Positions 49,825 to 62,582 of a DNA stretch of 64,000 nt are shown one piece after another. This DNA comes from Apostichopus japonicus (taxonomy: Eukaryota; Echinodermata; Holothuroidea; Aspidochirotida; Stichopodidae). Each line of letters begins with the position of its first letter. Position 1 is the stretch's first letter. Location: assembly GCF_037975245.1 (NCBI RefSeq), contig NC_092569.1, positions 19,957,001 to 20,021,000 on the forward strand. The letters are read 5' to 3'. The notes under the pieces are model-generated. The model saw only the letters and a list, made by a program, of their open reading frames with translations, searched no databases and had not been told where the DNA came from. Both the position numbers and the translations under genes were made by a program.

Positions 49825-50468
49825 CAGTATGGGTTGACTGTGTTTGTCTCAAAGCACTGGTTTAATGTTCTATTTTGTAATCAAAGTTTATTTTGCACAA
49901 ATTTAAATATATTCCGGGTTGATTTGTCAATAAACGTACAGGAAATTTCCTGCATATTTAGATCAAAATCACATCCTAACAGTATTTTTTATGACGAACA
50001 AAGGATTACATTTTCAAATTCGATTGTATTTTGTGAATGTATCTAGCGAAAGATGAGTGAATGGTGTCGTCACATCAACTCAACTGGAAATTTCTTTACT
50101 TTCTTTGTAAAGGTGAACTCACTTATTTCTTAGAGGCCAAACATATTTCTACAAAAATAAAGTTGTTTTTTTCTTTAACGTAAAATTAGCCGATGAAAAG
50201 TACAAAAGAAAAACAAGTTTTATGGGTTGACTGTGTATGTCTCATAGCACTGGTTTGATGTTATATGTTGTAGTCAATTTTTTGGGTATATATATAATTA
50301 TATTCCGATGACAGAGGTTGATACGTCAATAATCGTACATGGAGTTTTCTGCATATTTAGATCTAAATCACATCCTTAAAGCATATTCTATGCCGAAGAA
50401 AGGAACATTTTCAAATTTGATTGTATTTTGTGAATGTATCTAGCAAACGATGCGTGAATGGTGTCGTC
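49825..50468 (+). repeat. Intron-1 direct repeat pair, copy 2
   Basis: Same two-unit arrangement as 30050-30740. Confidence 0.8.
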
Positions 50469-50478
50469 ATATATATAT

Positions 50479-50517
<39 letters not shown>

Positions 50518-50531
50518 AATATATATATATA
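50468..50531. repeat. (AT)n microsatellite at duplication end
   Basis: AT array, with AAAT interruptions, that starts exactly where similarity to copy 1 ends. Confidence 0.9.
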
Positions 50532-50916
50532 GCACTGGATTGGTATTTACGTTTACTTCTCCAAGTTGGTGCTTAGGTTTACCTGAGGTGAAATGATTGG
50601 ATCAACTTGAAATTTTACATCAGTATACCTTATGGTACTAGGACTGCATATCAGTCGTTATAAGTTGCTACCTACTTTTTGGGTCATTTGGCAAGGAAAA
50701 ATCCAATTGGTCAAACCCTTACGGTAAACCTAAGTCTTGCTCTCAAAGTATATCCCCCAGTTGGTATATAAGTTGACCTGACGTACAGGCATCCGTAGTT
50801 TTCTTGACAGCGGCAGTAGCCTGTATTCAGTGTATACGCTCTACACTGTGTACACTGTATACGCCAGGGCTAACGCTAAAGCATACCCGTCGGCTGCATT
50901 GCATGCAACCCAATAA

Positions 50917-51064
50917 CAGTTTCGGCTAATATAAGATGATGTGTAGTATCTGTTTCCTCTCGATGCAAGGGGACTGGGCTTGAGATCGGGTCAGTCGTTC
51001 GCCGGGTAGTGTGGTTTTCGTGCCCAGGTTCTTTCCTTGTTGACTTTTTCTTAAAAAAGTACCG
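50917..51064 (+). mobile_element. SINE with U2-like head, copy 2
   Basis: A diverged head, TTTCGGCTAATATAAGATGA then TGTGTAGTATCTGTTT, is followed by the same body as copy 1: GTCAGTCGTTCG, TGGTTTTCGTGCCCAGG, CTTTTTCTTAAAAAAGTACC. About 70 internal bases present in copy 1 are missing. No (AT)n tail; the end is A-rich. Confidence 0.75.
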
Positions 51065-51499
51065 TTAAAACGAAAACGTCTCACCAACAACTTCAGGTAA
51101 GGTCCATGAGATTAGTCAATAAAGTTTGGTGATATTAATAACGTTGATATTGTAACGTTGTTGCATACAGCTTCACGTTATTTGTTCATACCCATATTTC
51201 AATACTATAGTCTAGACTAGCTTCTAGCCTAAAACTTGTAAGGCCTAGCCTACGTTCGGCTGTAGCCTAGGGCCATAGTCCAAGTCCTAACACTACCTTA
51301 GCATTGGGTCAAGGGTAAACTGGTCTGTAGTTTGAGCTACAAATTAATACCAACTGCCAGAGAAATTAGATTTCAAGTAGGTCAGCTTAACTTCTTAGCC
51401 TACTGTGCATGTATGTATCATATATGGCCTTAGATTTTGCTGGACAATTATGTTACTGTACATTGCCCTAATCATGACCAGATACTGTAGCATGGTGGG

Positions 51500-52090
51500 C
51501 TTATAATTGACGCACTTAAGGATTTGATCAATGATATCTATCAAGGAAAAATCCAACTTACTCAACTGTATGTGTTTTTCATATGTGTAGTTCCTCAGAA
51601 ATGTTCTAATCTCAAAATATTTAAGGTTCTGTGCTTATGCACCGTACAATTGAGCAGAATTTGACCACAAAATGTCTGCCGTGTCAAGTTCTTTCATACC
51701 CCTAAATTGACACATTCGTCGATAAGTTAACTGTAGTGTAGGCCTTGGTATACATCCATTGACTTTAGATGCTGTTTGCTATGCTCTGAGCCTCTAAGCT
51801 CTGACAGGTCATGTCCCAGAGAGTAGTGTTCTCATATTGAGGTAATGTTGGGTATTTTAAGGGTGTAAGATTTCCAAATGGCCAAAAAATGTGCAAAACT
51901 GGGTGGAGGGTGTTAAAAGCTTAAAAAATACCACAATTTGGTCAGCAAATACCTCAAATGGATTCAAACTCATGAAATATGTAATTCTGTTTGGCTGCAA
52001 AAAAAGTTTAGGTGGCCTGCTGTATCGTTGCTAGTAATAATTTAAGGTGTGTCAATTACGGGGGTGCGTCAATTATGAAGCCTTTACTAT
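51500..52090 (+). mobile_element. 590-bp TIR element, second copy
   Basis: Full-length match to 33048-33640 in the opposite orientation. Inverted ends ATAATTGACGCAC...GTGCGTCAATTAT. Non-coding. Confidence 0.82.
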
Positions 52091-52793
52091 ACTGTACAGT
52101 AGCTATGCCTAGATTATTATAGACTGAAGTCCATGCAAATGTAACTTACAAGTAGCCTGTATTGAATAAAAGATGCTATAATTGCTAGAACTTTTCAAAA
52201 AGTTCTTGGAAGTCTTTACTCTCCAAAATATTCTCAGACATTCTAGACACCACTGTACTGTAAGATGTCTGAATATCCCAGTGAGGGTATCAATAAAAAC
52301 AGTTAAAGGATATAATACTAGAAAATCCAGCATCAAATTTGGGCCAATGCAGAATACCTTTAATCTACTGTAAGTATCTCAAGTGATGCATTGTGTTTCA
52401 AGTGTCTTATTTATAACTAGCCAAAATTTGTACAAAATAACAATGCCATGCATCCAAAAGGTTATTGAGTCAGTACATTTCCATAATGTAACTATTACAA
52501 AAGCTGAGTGCACCTAATTAAAAGTTAACATCCTCCAAAAATCTATATAACACAAAAATTTGATAAAGCCTTCTATCCCCTCCCTTGCATATACTGTAAG
52601 TCATTTTGTTAAGTCTATTTAGATCCATAAGTAAACCAAGTTGACTAAATGTGCAATATTCAGTGTTTAAGATCTGAGCTCTGTATTGGCCCAAAATATA
52701 TTGGAGAGAAGTGTACAATAAAAATTGAAATAATGCACATCTACACTCTGACCATTAATATTTATTTGATTGGCACTGTTAATGTTTTCTCAG

Positions 52794-53013
52794 ACAAATT
52801 TGATGATCAACATTCTCAATCTCAAGATGAATGACAACAGCCCACTATCCAAGGGAATAACACTGTACGATGTAGCTGCCATGCAGTGAAAAAGTCAACG
52901 TTGGAACGACAGCAATCATAGCTAGAGCACAGATGCCGTCTGGGACAGACTGATGTGGTGACCTACTGCATCATTGACAGCAAAATGGAAGATATTTTTG
53001 AATTAATCAAAAA
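52794..53013 (+). pseudogene. Unrecognised exon-like relic
   Basis: A good acceptor (TTTTCTCAG) and a good donor (AAA|GTAAGT) bracket a frame that is open from 52831 except for one TAG. It reads NNTVRCSCHAVKKSTLERQQ before the stop and CRLGQTDVVTYCIIDSKMED after it. I do not recognise a family. Confidence 0.25.
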
Positions 53014-55800
53014 GTAAGTTAATATTCTGTAGGTTTGACATCGCATAAACTTGATACCATAAGACTCTATTATCTCAAATACGAGTAACATCTGAGGTAA
53101 TTTATTCCAAAGTTATGGAATGAAGAAAGAAACAATCAGAAGGGATGAAAACTTTTGTATGATCTGGTTAATGTGGTGGTATCTTTCACTGGTTTTTAAT
53201 CTTAAAGGTCAATGCAAGACAACACCAAATTGTCAGGCTAGGTCCACATAAAATGTACATGCATATTTAAATTTTGAAATCTTTACAATTGGTAAAGCTT
53301 GAATGACTTGCAACTTTTAAAAGCACTTGCTATGGTAGGGAGCTGTTTCAGCTCCAATTGAATGCATGGCTGCATAAATAAAATGTGTAATGTTGTATAC
53401 AAGGCAAGATGAATCAAGAATTAATGGGCCCAAAATGGGATGGATAAACGAATTGAAATTTACAGTGAAAATAGTATATATGAAAGGTTGTGAGATGATT
53501 AAAATATTGGCTGAATTACAGGAGATTTAGTTTTGTAAAGCAGTTCATTGTTTTCTTCATTTGTAGAGTGTGAGGTCTATTCGGTAATCGCAAAACATTC
53601 CAAGCTATATTGCGCGTGCTATAATTGGGACCAAATCAGCATATCTTTAAGAGAAAGCTTTTCTTTTTGTACCAACAGATGGCTAATACAGCAAAGGATA
53701 TGCTCTAATTAGAAATGCCAGGCAAGATTATCACACAGTTTACAGTGGGGTGAATACAATCATCAACCAAGCTTTTCATCATGCTGTACATAGTGGTATA
53801 CAGTAGCTCCTTGTTGGGCTTATCAATTAAAAGCTTGCATAGAAGCCGATGCCAAGCAAAGCAAAAGTATGTCCTGTAAATCGCGAAGTAGATTCACACA
53901 TCTCATGTATATCCTCTGGGACACAGCACATCTTTCAATAGAGTTAGGAAGTTGCTGGGAATAGTTGTTGGATTGGCACAGTAATGTAGTAGCAGTAACA
54001 GAAAACTAACTAGTTCCAGGATGTGTTACACTGTTACACCATATAAAAGATAGAGGAAATTAATATTATAAGCTTCAAGCAGACAGAACCAAGAGAATGC
54101 AGACCAGTCTTCATGGGAAGTCTTCTACATATTTAACTGTATAAATGGACTCATTCTTTTGCAATGTACTTCTTGAAATATTTTAGTTTGGTGACATTGT
54201 GGCACTACATGTTTTTGTAAGTATTAGGGAACATTTGCAGCTGCTTGTCAAGAACATGGAACTTGTTATACAACTGAAGTGGTCCTGATGCTTAAGTGTT
54301 GAGGTTACTGGATATTTTGCTGCCTTACCTTGCTTTAACTGTTCTTAAATGCATTTCTCATGTTTTAAGATGTTTTAATTTTGTATTCCAAGCAAGATCA
54401 GCAAGCCATAGTACAGTAATTTTCAACAACCACCACACAGATACTTGTGCAGGACTAAGGGTTTTTGTTAAGCAGATTACTATTATAAAAATCTTTCAAA
54501 CTTCTATCCCTCAAAATCTCCAGGGGTACACTGCATTGTTCCTGAACCACAGTTTCACAATTCTACAAGTTGGGTTCAGGGGTTATGCTATGGGAAAAGT
54601 TTACAATGTTAGGCCTGACTTAATTACTGAAAGCTTGTGGTCTTTTATTACACCAAGAACCAGTTTATTCTTTAAACAAAATTAAATTATTTCCCCTCAA
54701 AATTGAGGGGAGTGAATACAGCAAAGGCACATGCAACTAGCACCAATGTCATGGAAACCTAGTGCAGCCCAATGAAACATACTGTAAAACCACAACATTT
54801 GTAACTATAGGTATGAAATTGTGCAATCCAGGGGTATTGTGTGTAATTTTGTCCCTCCAAGCATGGAAACTCCATGATATTGTGGTAATTTGCATTGGTT
54901 ACGGTATTGGATACAGCCTATACTGGTAAGTCTAGATAAATACTTGAGGTATAAGTTAGTTCCCAAAATGTTTCTCATGTATGAGAGAGGTCAGTAAATT
55001 GAGGTCATGAAATAGTGCAAGTATCCTGGTTTATGTGAAATAAATCTTGTGGAAAATATAAACTGGGATTGAAAATACAATCAACTGCTTGAATATTATT
55101 GTACAATTTTTATTGTGTCTCGTCTTTTAATATCATGCTAATCTCCACTACTGTATGTGTTTGGTAATAAGCCAGATTTCTGGGTAGAAGTTTAAAAAAG
55201 CAAATCGTCAACAATTTTTGATGAATTTTAAGCAATCACATTCACTGCCTCTATCTCTGTTTATGTTTTGAGTCAGCAACACAGTATACTGTACAGTAGT
55301 GTACAGAAAGGGACACTTTCTGTTGTATTCCTGATCAATTGAAAATTGTTTGTTGTTTGACTGTTTGTAGCAGTATTCCTCTGAGGAGTGAAAAAAAATA
55401 AACATACAGTGAACAGTTGCAACTGCGCATGCATTTATACATTACTTAAATTATGTTCTGATGAAATTCATGTAATATTCACTGTCGATTTTAGTTCAAA
55501 ACTGCCAGTATACCATTAGTTCCTGAGCCATAATTTTTTTGCTTTTAAAATCTGGCTTTGAGTGTATAGTATTTTGTCAAAAACATAAAAGTGGAGGGGC
55601 TGCTTATCATCATTCCCTGAACAGGCTTACCCAATTTGTTAACTATAATGGTAACATATCAAAATGTCTGGGGACTTGCCACAGTGCTGACAATTTTCAA
55701 ATATTTCCATGGTTCCACCAGGGATGTTAGAGATGGACAAACAACATTTGAGCTTTCTTTAACGTTTGTTTTGTGCCGACATTAATACTGTTTTTGGTCC
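53014..55800. other. Non-coding stretch, nothing recognised
   Basis: No convincing exon, RNA gene or known repeat. The 129-codon frame at 54296-54685 has no recognised domain. Confidence 0.4.
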
Positions 55801-55818
55801 AATACTAATACCTAAATA

Positions 55819-56686
55819 GGGTGACAGGACAAAATCCCCCAGACAAAGTCCCCCTAGGACAAAATCCCCCAGAGCCAAAATCCCCCTGGACAAAATCCCC
55901 CTAGGACAAAATCCACCCAAGCCAAAATCTCCCCAAGCTATAAAAAATCCCATCAATTCTTTACAAAAATGCGTCATCCCGGTCCCCGGTATCGTCATCC
56001 AGTACCGTCATCCGGTACCCTCACCAGTATTTCCATTGGTACTCTCAGTGGTTCCCGGACCAGTACTCCGACCATACCCGACCGGTACCTTAATAGTGAG
56101 CCTGACAGTTACCCCCACCGGTGCTCCTCCCTGACCAGTACCCTGGACTGTACCCCGGCCGGTACCTCGACCGGTATCCCAACTGGTATCCTGAAAGGCA
56201 CCCTGACATATACTCTGACACGTACCCTTACTAGTACTGGTACAATAAACAGTAATTTGACCAGTACCTTGACCGGTCCCTTAAATGTCACAACATGGAG
56301 CTATATCCCATGGCCACACTAACAGGTAGCCTTGCAATTACCCTCAATGAACTCCGGACCAGTCCCTTGACCAGTATCCTGACCAGTACCCTAACCAGTA
56401 CACTGAGTGGAACCCTGACTGGTAGAGTGACCAGTATGATGACCGGTACCCTGACCAGTCACATGACCAGTACCTTGACCGGTACCCTCACAGGTACCCC
56501 AACAGGAGCCCTCACAGTTACACTCGCCAGTACCCTCACTAGTACCCTGACCAATCCCCTGAACGGTACCCTAACCAGTGCAATGTCCCATGCCTTGACT
56601 GTCACACCTGGGCCATCGCTGGTTGTTGCAGGCAGGCTTTGTATGGGTCAGTGGGATATTGTCTGGGGGGATTTTGTCCTAGAACC
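55819..56686. mobile_element. TIR element carrying an internal minisatellite
   Basis: The left end GGGTGACAGGACAAAATCCC is mirrored at the right by GGGGATTTTGTCCTAGAACC. CCTAAATA flanks both sides (55811-55818 and 56687-56694), an 8-bp target duplication. Next to the left end GACAAAATCCCCC is repeated about six times. The interior is a GTACC-type minisatellite. No transposase. The 8-bp duplication suggests a hAT-like mobiliser. Confidence 0.8.
55975..56600 (+). repeat. Minisatellite with ACCAGTACCCTG-type 12-bp unit
   Basis: Tens of degenerate units (ACCAGTACCCTG, ACCGGTACCTTG and similar). The open frames rich in Thr-Ser-Thr-Leu are products of the repeat. Confidence 0.9.
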
Positions 56687-56857
56687 CCTAAATATCACTC
56701 AAAACGGATAATGGTACCAGACGGTACCTGTACGTTGTCTGCTAGATTAATACGATGTCAAAAGGCTAGAACATGCACTATAATACTGTTATCAGTCGCC
56801 AGTAGGTATATACCACACTCATCTCATATCAGTATTTGTTTCTAATGTCATAACAGG

Positions 56858-57185
56858 CAGTGGCGGAGCGTCCATACAGTCAGGCGGGGAGGGGCGGACT
56901 CAAATGGGAAGCTGGCGCCCTTTTCAGCTATTCAACACTTTTTACTTATTCGCGATTATTTACTTTCTTATTGCGCTCTCATCTACCTATTGACATTTGT
57001 CACATTTTGTTGGCGATGACACCTATACCTAAAGGGTCATTTCCGGCGATATAGGGAGTATCTTTACTCAAAAGATTTCTGTACGCTCTGCGCCAACCTG
57101 TGGTGGCGCTCCGCTTAGATAAAGTCGAAAGCGTCCGTACAGACCTTTCTCGCCCCTCTGACCAATATCCCTAGCTCCGCCACTG
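56858..57185. mobile_element. hAT-like MITE, copy 1 of a pair
   Basis: Starts CAGTGGCGGAGC and ends GCTCCGCCACTG. Left flank ATAACAGG, right flank GCTCCCAA: not a matching duplication. Shares most of its interior (TGGCGCCCTTTTCAGCTATT and later blocks) with 58970-59330. Confidence 0.85.
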
Positions 57186-57659
57186 GCTCCCAATCTTCTT
57201 CCCCGTCAATCCGTCTACTACCTCCCCCCCCCCCCCCTTCCCCAACCGAACCTCGTATGTTAAAGGAATATCTAATGATTAGAGACACTTATTCTAATGT
57301 TAAATCAGCAAAGAGCAAGCAATAATGATTTTATCACTAAGATTTTTTTTAATTTCTCAGTTACACCGTCATTTAACTTCCCACTCAATTTTACACTCCC
57401 TGATACTCTTCCATTCCAATGTAGGAAACTTCATCGTTACACGCAGCACGCAACGATCCTTGTTCTACTTAATTGATCCTTACTGAGTCTTTCAACTTAA
57501 AAGCATATTTTTTTCCAAATAGATTAGTGAAAGTTACACAGTTTAATAAATTAGAGGCATCTCCTTTTTAAAGAATTGTATTATCGGCGTATAGTCTTCC
57601 GATAAGCGTAACTTAGGTTTGAAAGAAATCAATGGGAGCAGGCAGTAATGATATTAACT

Positions 57660-57735
<76 letters not shown>

Positions 57736-58969
57736 CAAATCTCTTATTGAACGAATTATAAGCCCCCTGGTTACATCGTCATTTATCATCCCTCCCCCAT
57801 CCTGCCCTACCCTTCTTCACCTCACACACTCCGCTCTATAGGGTTAAAAGAAATCAGCGAGAGCAGGCAGTAATGAAATTTACTTACATTAATGAATTTT
57901 TTAAATCTCATTTAGGACAAATTATTAGGTCCCCTGGTAACATCATTTACCCCCCCCCCCCCCCATTCTCCCCTTCCCTTCCTTACAATCACCGCTTCTC
58001 TTACACCTAATATATGAGATATCCTCGCAAAGCGTGATGAACTAGGTCCCTCATTTATCTAATGCGTGGAAGGAACTCGAAACTTTCTTCCTTATCCGCC
58101 TATTCCAAGCTTTCTCCAAGAAAAGAGTTACAGTACCTATTCCCCAGATTTTTAAAAATAGCCTTCCTCCTCATAAAACGTGATGATCTATGTCTCTCAT
58201 TTATCTAAAGCATGGATGAACTACCAACTTTAAGCATATTACAAAGTTTTTCCACAAAAGAGCTACGGAACCTACTACACACAAATTATGTAAATGTCCC
58301 TAAACAGCATCCGTAGGGACATCGTTTTTGGTCCACATTTGAGTTTCCATCATATCTTTGTTCTGCTTTTCATACATATCTTTTATTGTGATTGTTATGA
58401 TAACCACATCTAAGGACTTTTGAGTCGTGTTATTGTATCCAGTGGAATTGTCTCGCTGAGATATAAAAGGATGACTTTTCCGTACGTTTTCACGGTAGGC
58501 CCCTCTGTTCAAGGTCAATGCACGACTATAACATTAGGTCCACTAAGTGCGGATATTGGTCTCCATTTGCCACTATTGCAGTAAACCCAACCGAGCAACG
58601 TGTCTACGGTGTCTCTTAAAAGACAATATTATTAACAAATTCGAAAAGAATTTGTAATCTCTTTGGTGTCATTTTAAAAGTATTTCTGATAACATTACGT
58701 ACAGAATTCTTTTATATGAGAAAGGTACATATGAGAAACATGACAATGACCGTGATAAAACCAATTTCAAGATTACTAGCGATCAATTCGCTCAATTTGT
58801 TTCAAAAAATGATTGAAAAGTGATATGAATTCCTCCTCATTCATTCTTTTTATTTGAGCATGTTGAACGCTTGTGATAACATGTCATTAAGAATCATTGC
58901 AGACGCTCACCCAAACCGTTAAAAAATACCCTCCCTCTCCCCCCTTCTCTTCCTACACTGAGCTCCCAA
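57186..58969. repeat. Segment between paired MITEs, with internal tandem repeats
   Basis: Begins and ends with GCTCCCAA. Contains two to three diverged units with GAGCAGGCAGTAATGA (about 57612 and 57841), an (AT)n at 57662-57731, poly-C tracts, and a second tandem pair with CTCATTTATCTAA (58052 and 58197). No gene. Confidence 0.7.
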
Positions 58970-59330
58970 CAGTGGCGGAGCGTCAATACAGTCAGGGGGC
59001 GGATGCCCCCCCCCCCTCAACGGACTAATATGGACTGCTGGCGCCCTTTTCAGCTATTGATCACTTCTTTTACTTATTCGCGAGTATTGACTTTTTTATG
59101 GCGCTCTCATCTACCTATTGACATTTGTCACATTTTGTTGGCGATGACACCTATTTATTCTTCGTTTATCTGCAAATTAGCAAGGCCCGGAAAGGGTCAT
59201 TTCCGGCCATATAGGGAGTATCTTTACTCAAAAGATTTCTGTACGCTCTGCGCCAACCTGTAGATAAAGTCGAAAGCGCCCATACAGACCATTCTCACCC
59301 CCTCTTACCAATACCCCTAGCTCCGCCACG
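58970..59330. mobile_element. hAT-like MITE, copy 2 of a pair
   Basis: Same orientation and TIRs as 56858-57185 (right end CCGCCACG, one base lost). Left flank GCTCCCAA, right flank ATAACAGG. It is 33 bases longer because of interior indels. Confidence 0.85.
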
Positions 59331-59528
59331 ATAACAGGAGTGACTTTCCATATGTTATTGGTAGGAAATTGCAGGAATTATTGGAATCCTCAATGAAAAC
59401 TATACGTAGGTAGTCTTGTTTGCGTGGGGATTGAGTTGTGTAGGTGTTACACAAAAATGTAGATATGCTTTCTTTATTCTTGTGGAAAGCCGCTTTCACT
59501 TTGATATCAGATAAACCTGTGGTACATG

Positions 59529-59875
59529 CAGTGACGTAGCCAGGATTGTTCCAGTGGAGGGGGTGGGCGCTTGGGGGGGCTTGAACAATTCCTGGGAGGG
59601 CGTCTTGCTACTACCTGAGTGGAGTGCCACCATATGGGTTGGCGCTCAGCATACGGGAAATTTTCAGCTATAAAGACCTCCTAGATCGTTGGAAATAACA
59701 CTTCCCAGGCCTTGTAAGCTGCTCTAAAGTTTCACAGCATCCTTTATTTTGAGATCCCCATGTCTTGATATGGTCATCAAATTGTTTAGAGAAATAGAAG
59801 AAAAAAGACAATCTGGTAAGTTGCTTTGAGATATCATGACATATCTCGGCCTATGCGCTATGTCACGTCAGGTTT
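59529..59875. mobile_element. Possible TIR element (CAGTGACGTAGC start)
   Basis: CAGTGACGTAGCC at the left and GCTATGTCACG at the right are an imperfect inverted pair. Around 59690 it shares GGAAATAACACTTCCCAG with the element at 7170. No target duplication seen. Confidence 0.4.
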
Positions 59876-62580
59876 TTCAGCAACTATAGCCTACTGCCGG
59901 TCCGCGGTCGAAGGGTCGTCCATGAGAGGTCATCATGGAGATTCGATACCATGCAGACCAATGAATGATATATTTTTCGCACAGTCTTGCAAGGTTTAAA
60001 GAAATAGCTCCTTACATAGTTGGCATAATTCAAATTCATCCAGATGCAAATTCATCAATATAATTGGTCGAGAACTTGCTAGAACAGTAAGCTGTCTGAA
60101 TTAGCATCTTCAGATCGAATATGGGTTTGCTGAGTTAGGGAGCAACATGTTCGAAGTACAAGGACCAACCAATGAACACATTTTTAACATAAGAGGCAGA
60201 GATAAGACACTTTAGCAGAAATCATTATGTCTTCTTTCTGTTTATTACTGATAAATGCAAATATTTTCATTAAAAATCAATATGAAATTTCATGTTACTT
60301 TCAGAAATATATAAACAAAGCAACTTCAACAACTTCAGCTCATTCCCATTCATGCTATCAGCTAGAAAATTCACCATGAGGCACATTTTCTATGAGGCAT
60401 TGATGTGAATACCACTGACATAACTTGTGCTATTCAAATGGATAAAGGGCTTGGTCAAGTCATGAATAAGGCTCTGCCCCATATATTGCACATGCACAAA
60501 AAGGGTTACTGTACATGCAATACTTTTTTGATGGGGGAGAGAGGGGGGGGGGGAGATGTGGTAACATGTTGAAAAGACCACATCTTTTAATTTGTCATTT
60601 TTCTTTTGAACATATGCAAATGCTAGAAATGAAAGCACTTGGAAATGTCTTAAAGAGATAGGCAGTTGTTGCCCTTGCACTGCTTTGAAGTCTACACCAC
60701 TGTAAATATTGTTGAAGGAGTGGAGTTCTGCGAATCTTTTGATAGTCAAGTAATAGATTTTTCTTTCACTGTTTGTTAAACAGCTCCTAGCAGTAATATG
60801 CATTTGCACGACATTGTATCTGAGGTTCATTATGTAACCGGTGTTTTCTACATACAGTCAAATTAAAAACCAATGTTAAACTTGTTCACCTGCAATGGTC
60901 TAAATTCAGAAAGTACATCAATATCATAACTCTTTTGCATGTTGTATAACAGTACTGAATTTGAAGTGGATTATATTTATCAATGAATATAGCAATGTTT
61001 TGGGTAAAGCAATTAAAGCATCCACTTGAACTTCATGTTTTCCTTGCATTGTTTGCTACTTCCTCCTATCTAGTTTCGAAAGGGACATATAGAAAATGCT
61101 CAATACCTCAAACAACATTATTTAACCTTGTTTCCCACAAAAAATGTTCTGTCCCAGTTTCTGTAAACTACTCGGGATAAATGGAGGGGTGGGGGAGGGG
61201 AGGTGTTGGACAGGTTGGGAAACTAAATATTTGACAGATGTTGTATTTGACAATAAAATTCACCTTCCAAGGAAGTAATACCGTTCTTTAAGTGGCATTT
61301 TATGAAGGACCTACAGTATGTAACGATAGCAGAATTGGTTATTGCCTCCTGCTGAAATGTCCAATAAAGACTTGCAGTATTGGAATGTTCATCAGATTCC
61401 TCATTTATAGAAACATCTGTGTTTATTGAAACTTTCCTAGGATGTTGCCAACAAGATGCAGTTGAAGTCTACTGTACCTTGTTGTCAAAGGTGGAGCTCA
61501 CAAAAAGTCCTATCAACTAGTCTTATTCAAGCAGTGGCAACATATGGGAAAAAAGAAAAGCAAACTATGGTACAATTTTGTTAATATTATTTTGAACTAT
61601 TTATCCCAACACCCTATCCTCCTTTTAAGACTTTTGCAAGCTTGTAAACCAGTTACAGCACTCATGCAACATGATATGACAAAGGTTCATTGCCAGAACA
61701 TGAAACTAGCAATTTGGAGTAAATTTGTTAAAATAATGATGAAGTTAATACACTGAAATATTGAATGGGGCTCAAAAGAGCTTAAGAAGTCTTTTGAGGT
61801 ACAGTTCTTGTTCTGATAAATATATTAATTGCCCTAAGATTCAGCTATTAAAGCAGCTACTAGTCAGATACTAGATAGTATGGGATCATGAAGGTTTTCA
61901 GATTTTACCTATATTGGCCTCAAATAACCTTTGACTTGGCTAAGAGCTCAGCATATGATACACCTGCATACAAACTTCCATTCATCATTCCAATATTGAA
62001 CTATCATGTTAACATGGCTTTCAGATTCAGATATCTAGTTATCTCACATGGGCTTCTGCTATACTGTTTATAGAATAGTACTCAATGTCAGAAACCTATA
62101 TGCACTAAATATGACTACCAACTTTTCCTTGTTGAGTTAGATGCTCTATGTTACTCTACTGACCTTGAGTAGCCTTGACCCTCAATGAAGCCAACACCTA
62201 CTGAAAATTCCAGTATAAATATAAAATTAATGAAATGATTCAGAAAATACTTTAACAGAAAGGAAAACTATTATAAACACTTCTGTTCATACTGACCTCA
62301 GCGTAAACAATTTAGAGACCAAGAACATATGGTATAATAACTATTAGCTAACATTTCTTCCTTCTACTCTGCAATTTTGAGAGAACAATAAGCAAAATTT
62401 ATACAAAAGCAACCATGACAATGATGATGATTTGAAAATCTTAATGAGCAATCCTAAATGTAACTAGAATTTCACTTTTAGTAGAGCAGGGTTCTCACAA
62501 GCACGTTCTAACCTGGCGGTGGTCATGGTTTGAATATGATTTTGCCTCTCCCTGCATGGTTTGAAAGTTGAGCGCCTGGG
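59876..62580. other. Non-coding stretch, nothing recognised
   Basis: AT-rich, no recognised exon or repeat. The 146-codon minus-strand frame at 60390-60830 spans a G-rich tract and shows no domain. Confidence 0.4.
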
Positions 62581-62582
62581 CT

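Larger units (their letters stand above)
34442..50468 (+). repeat. Segmental duplication, copy 2
   Basis: Direct copy of 10081-30740. Holds exons 4-7 of gene B, an intergenic region like that after gene A, and the orphan signal exon at 48774. It lacks the four large insertions or expansions of copy 1 but has about 0.9 kb of extra sequence at roughly 37700-38600 in the last intron of gene B. Confidence 0.93.

Noticed and set aside
55969..56711. Thr/Leu/Ser-rich open frames resembling a mucin
   Set aside because: They follow the 12-base minisatellite unit inside a TIR element and have no signal peptide or unique domain.
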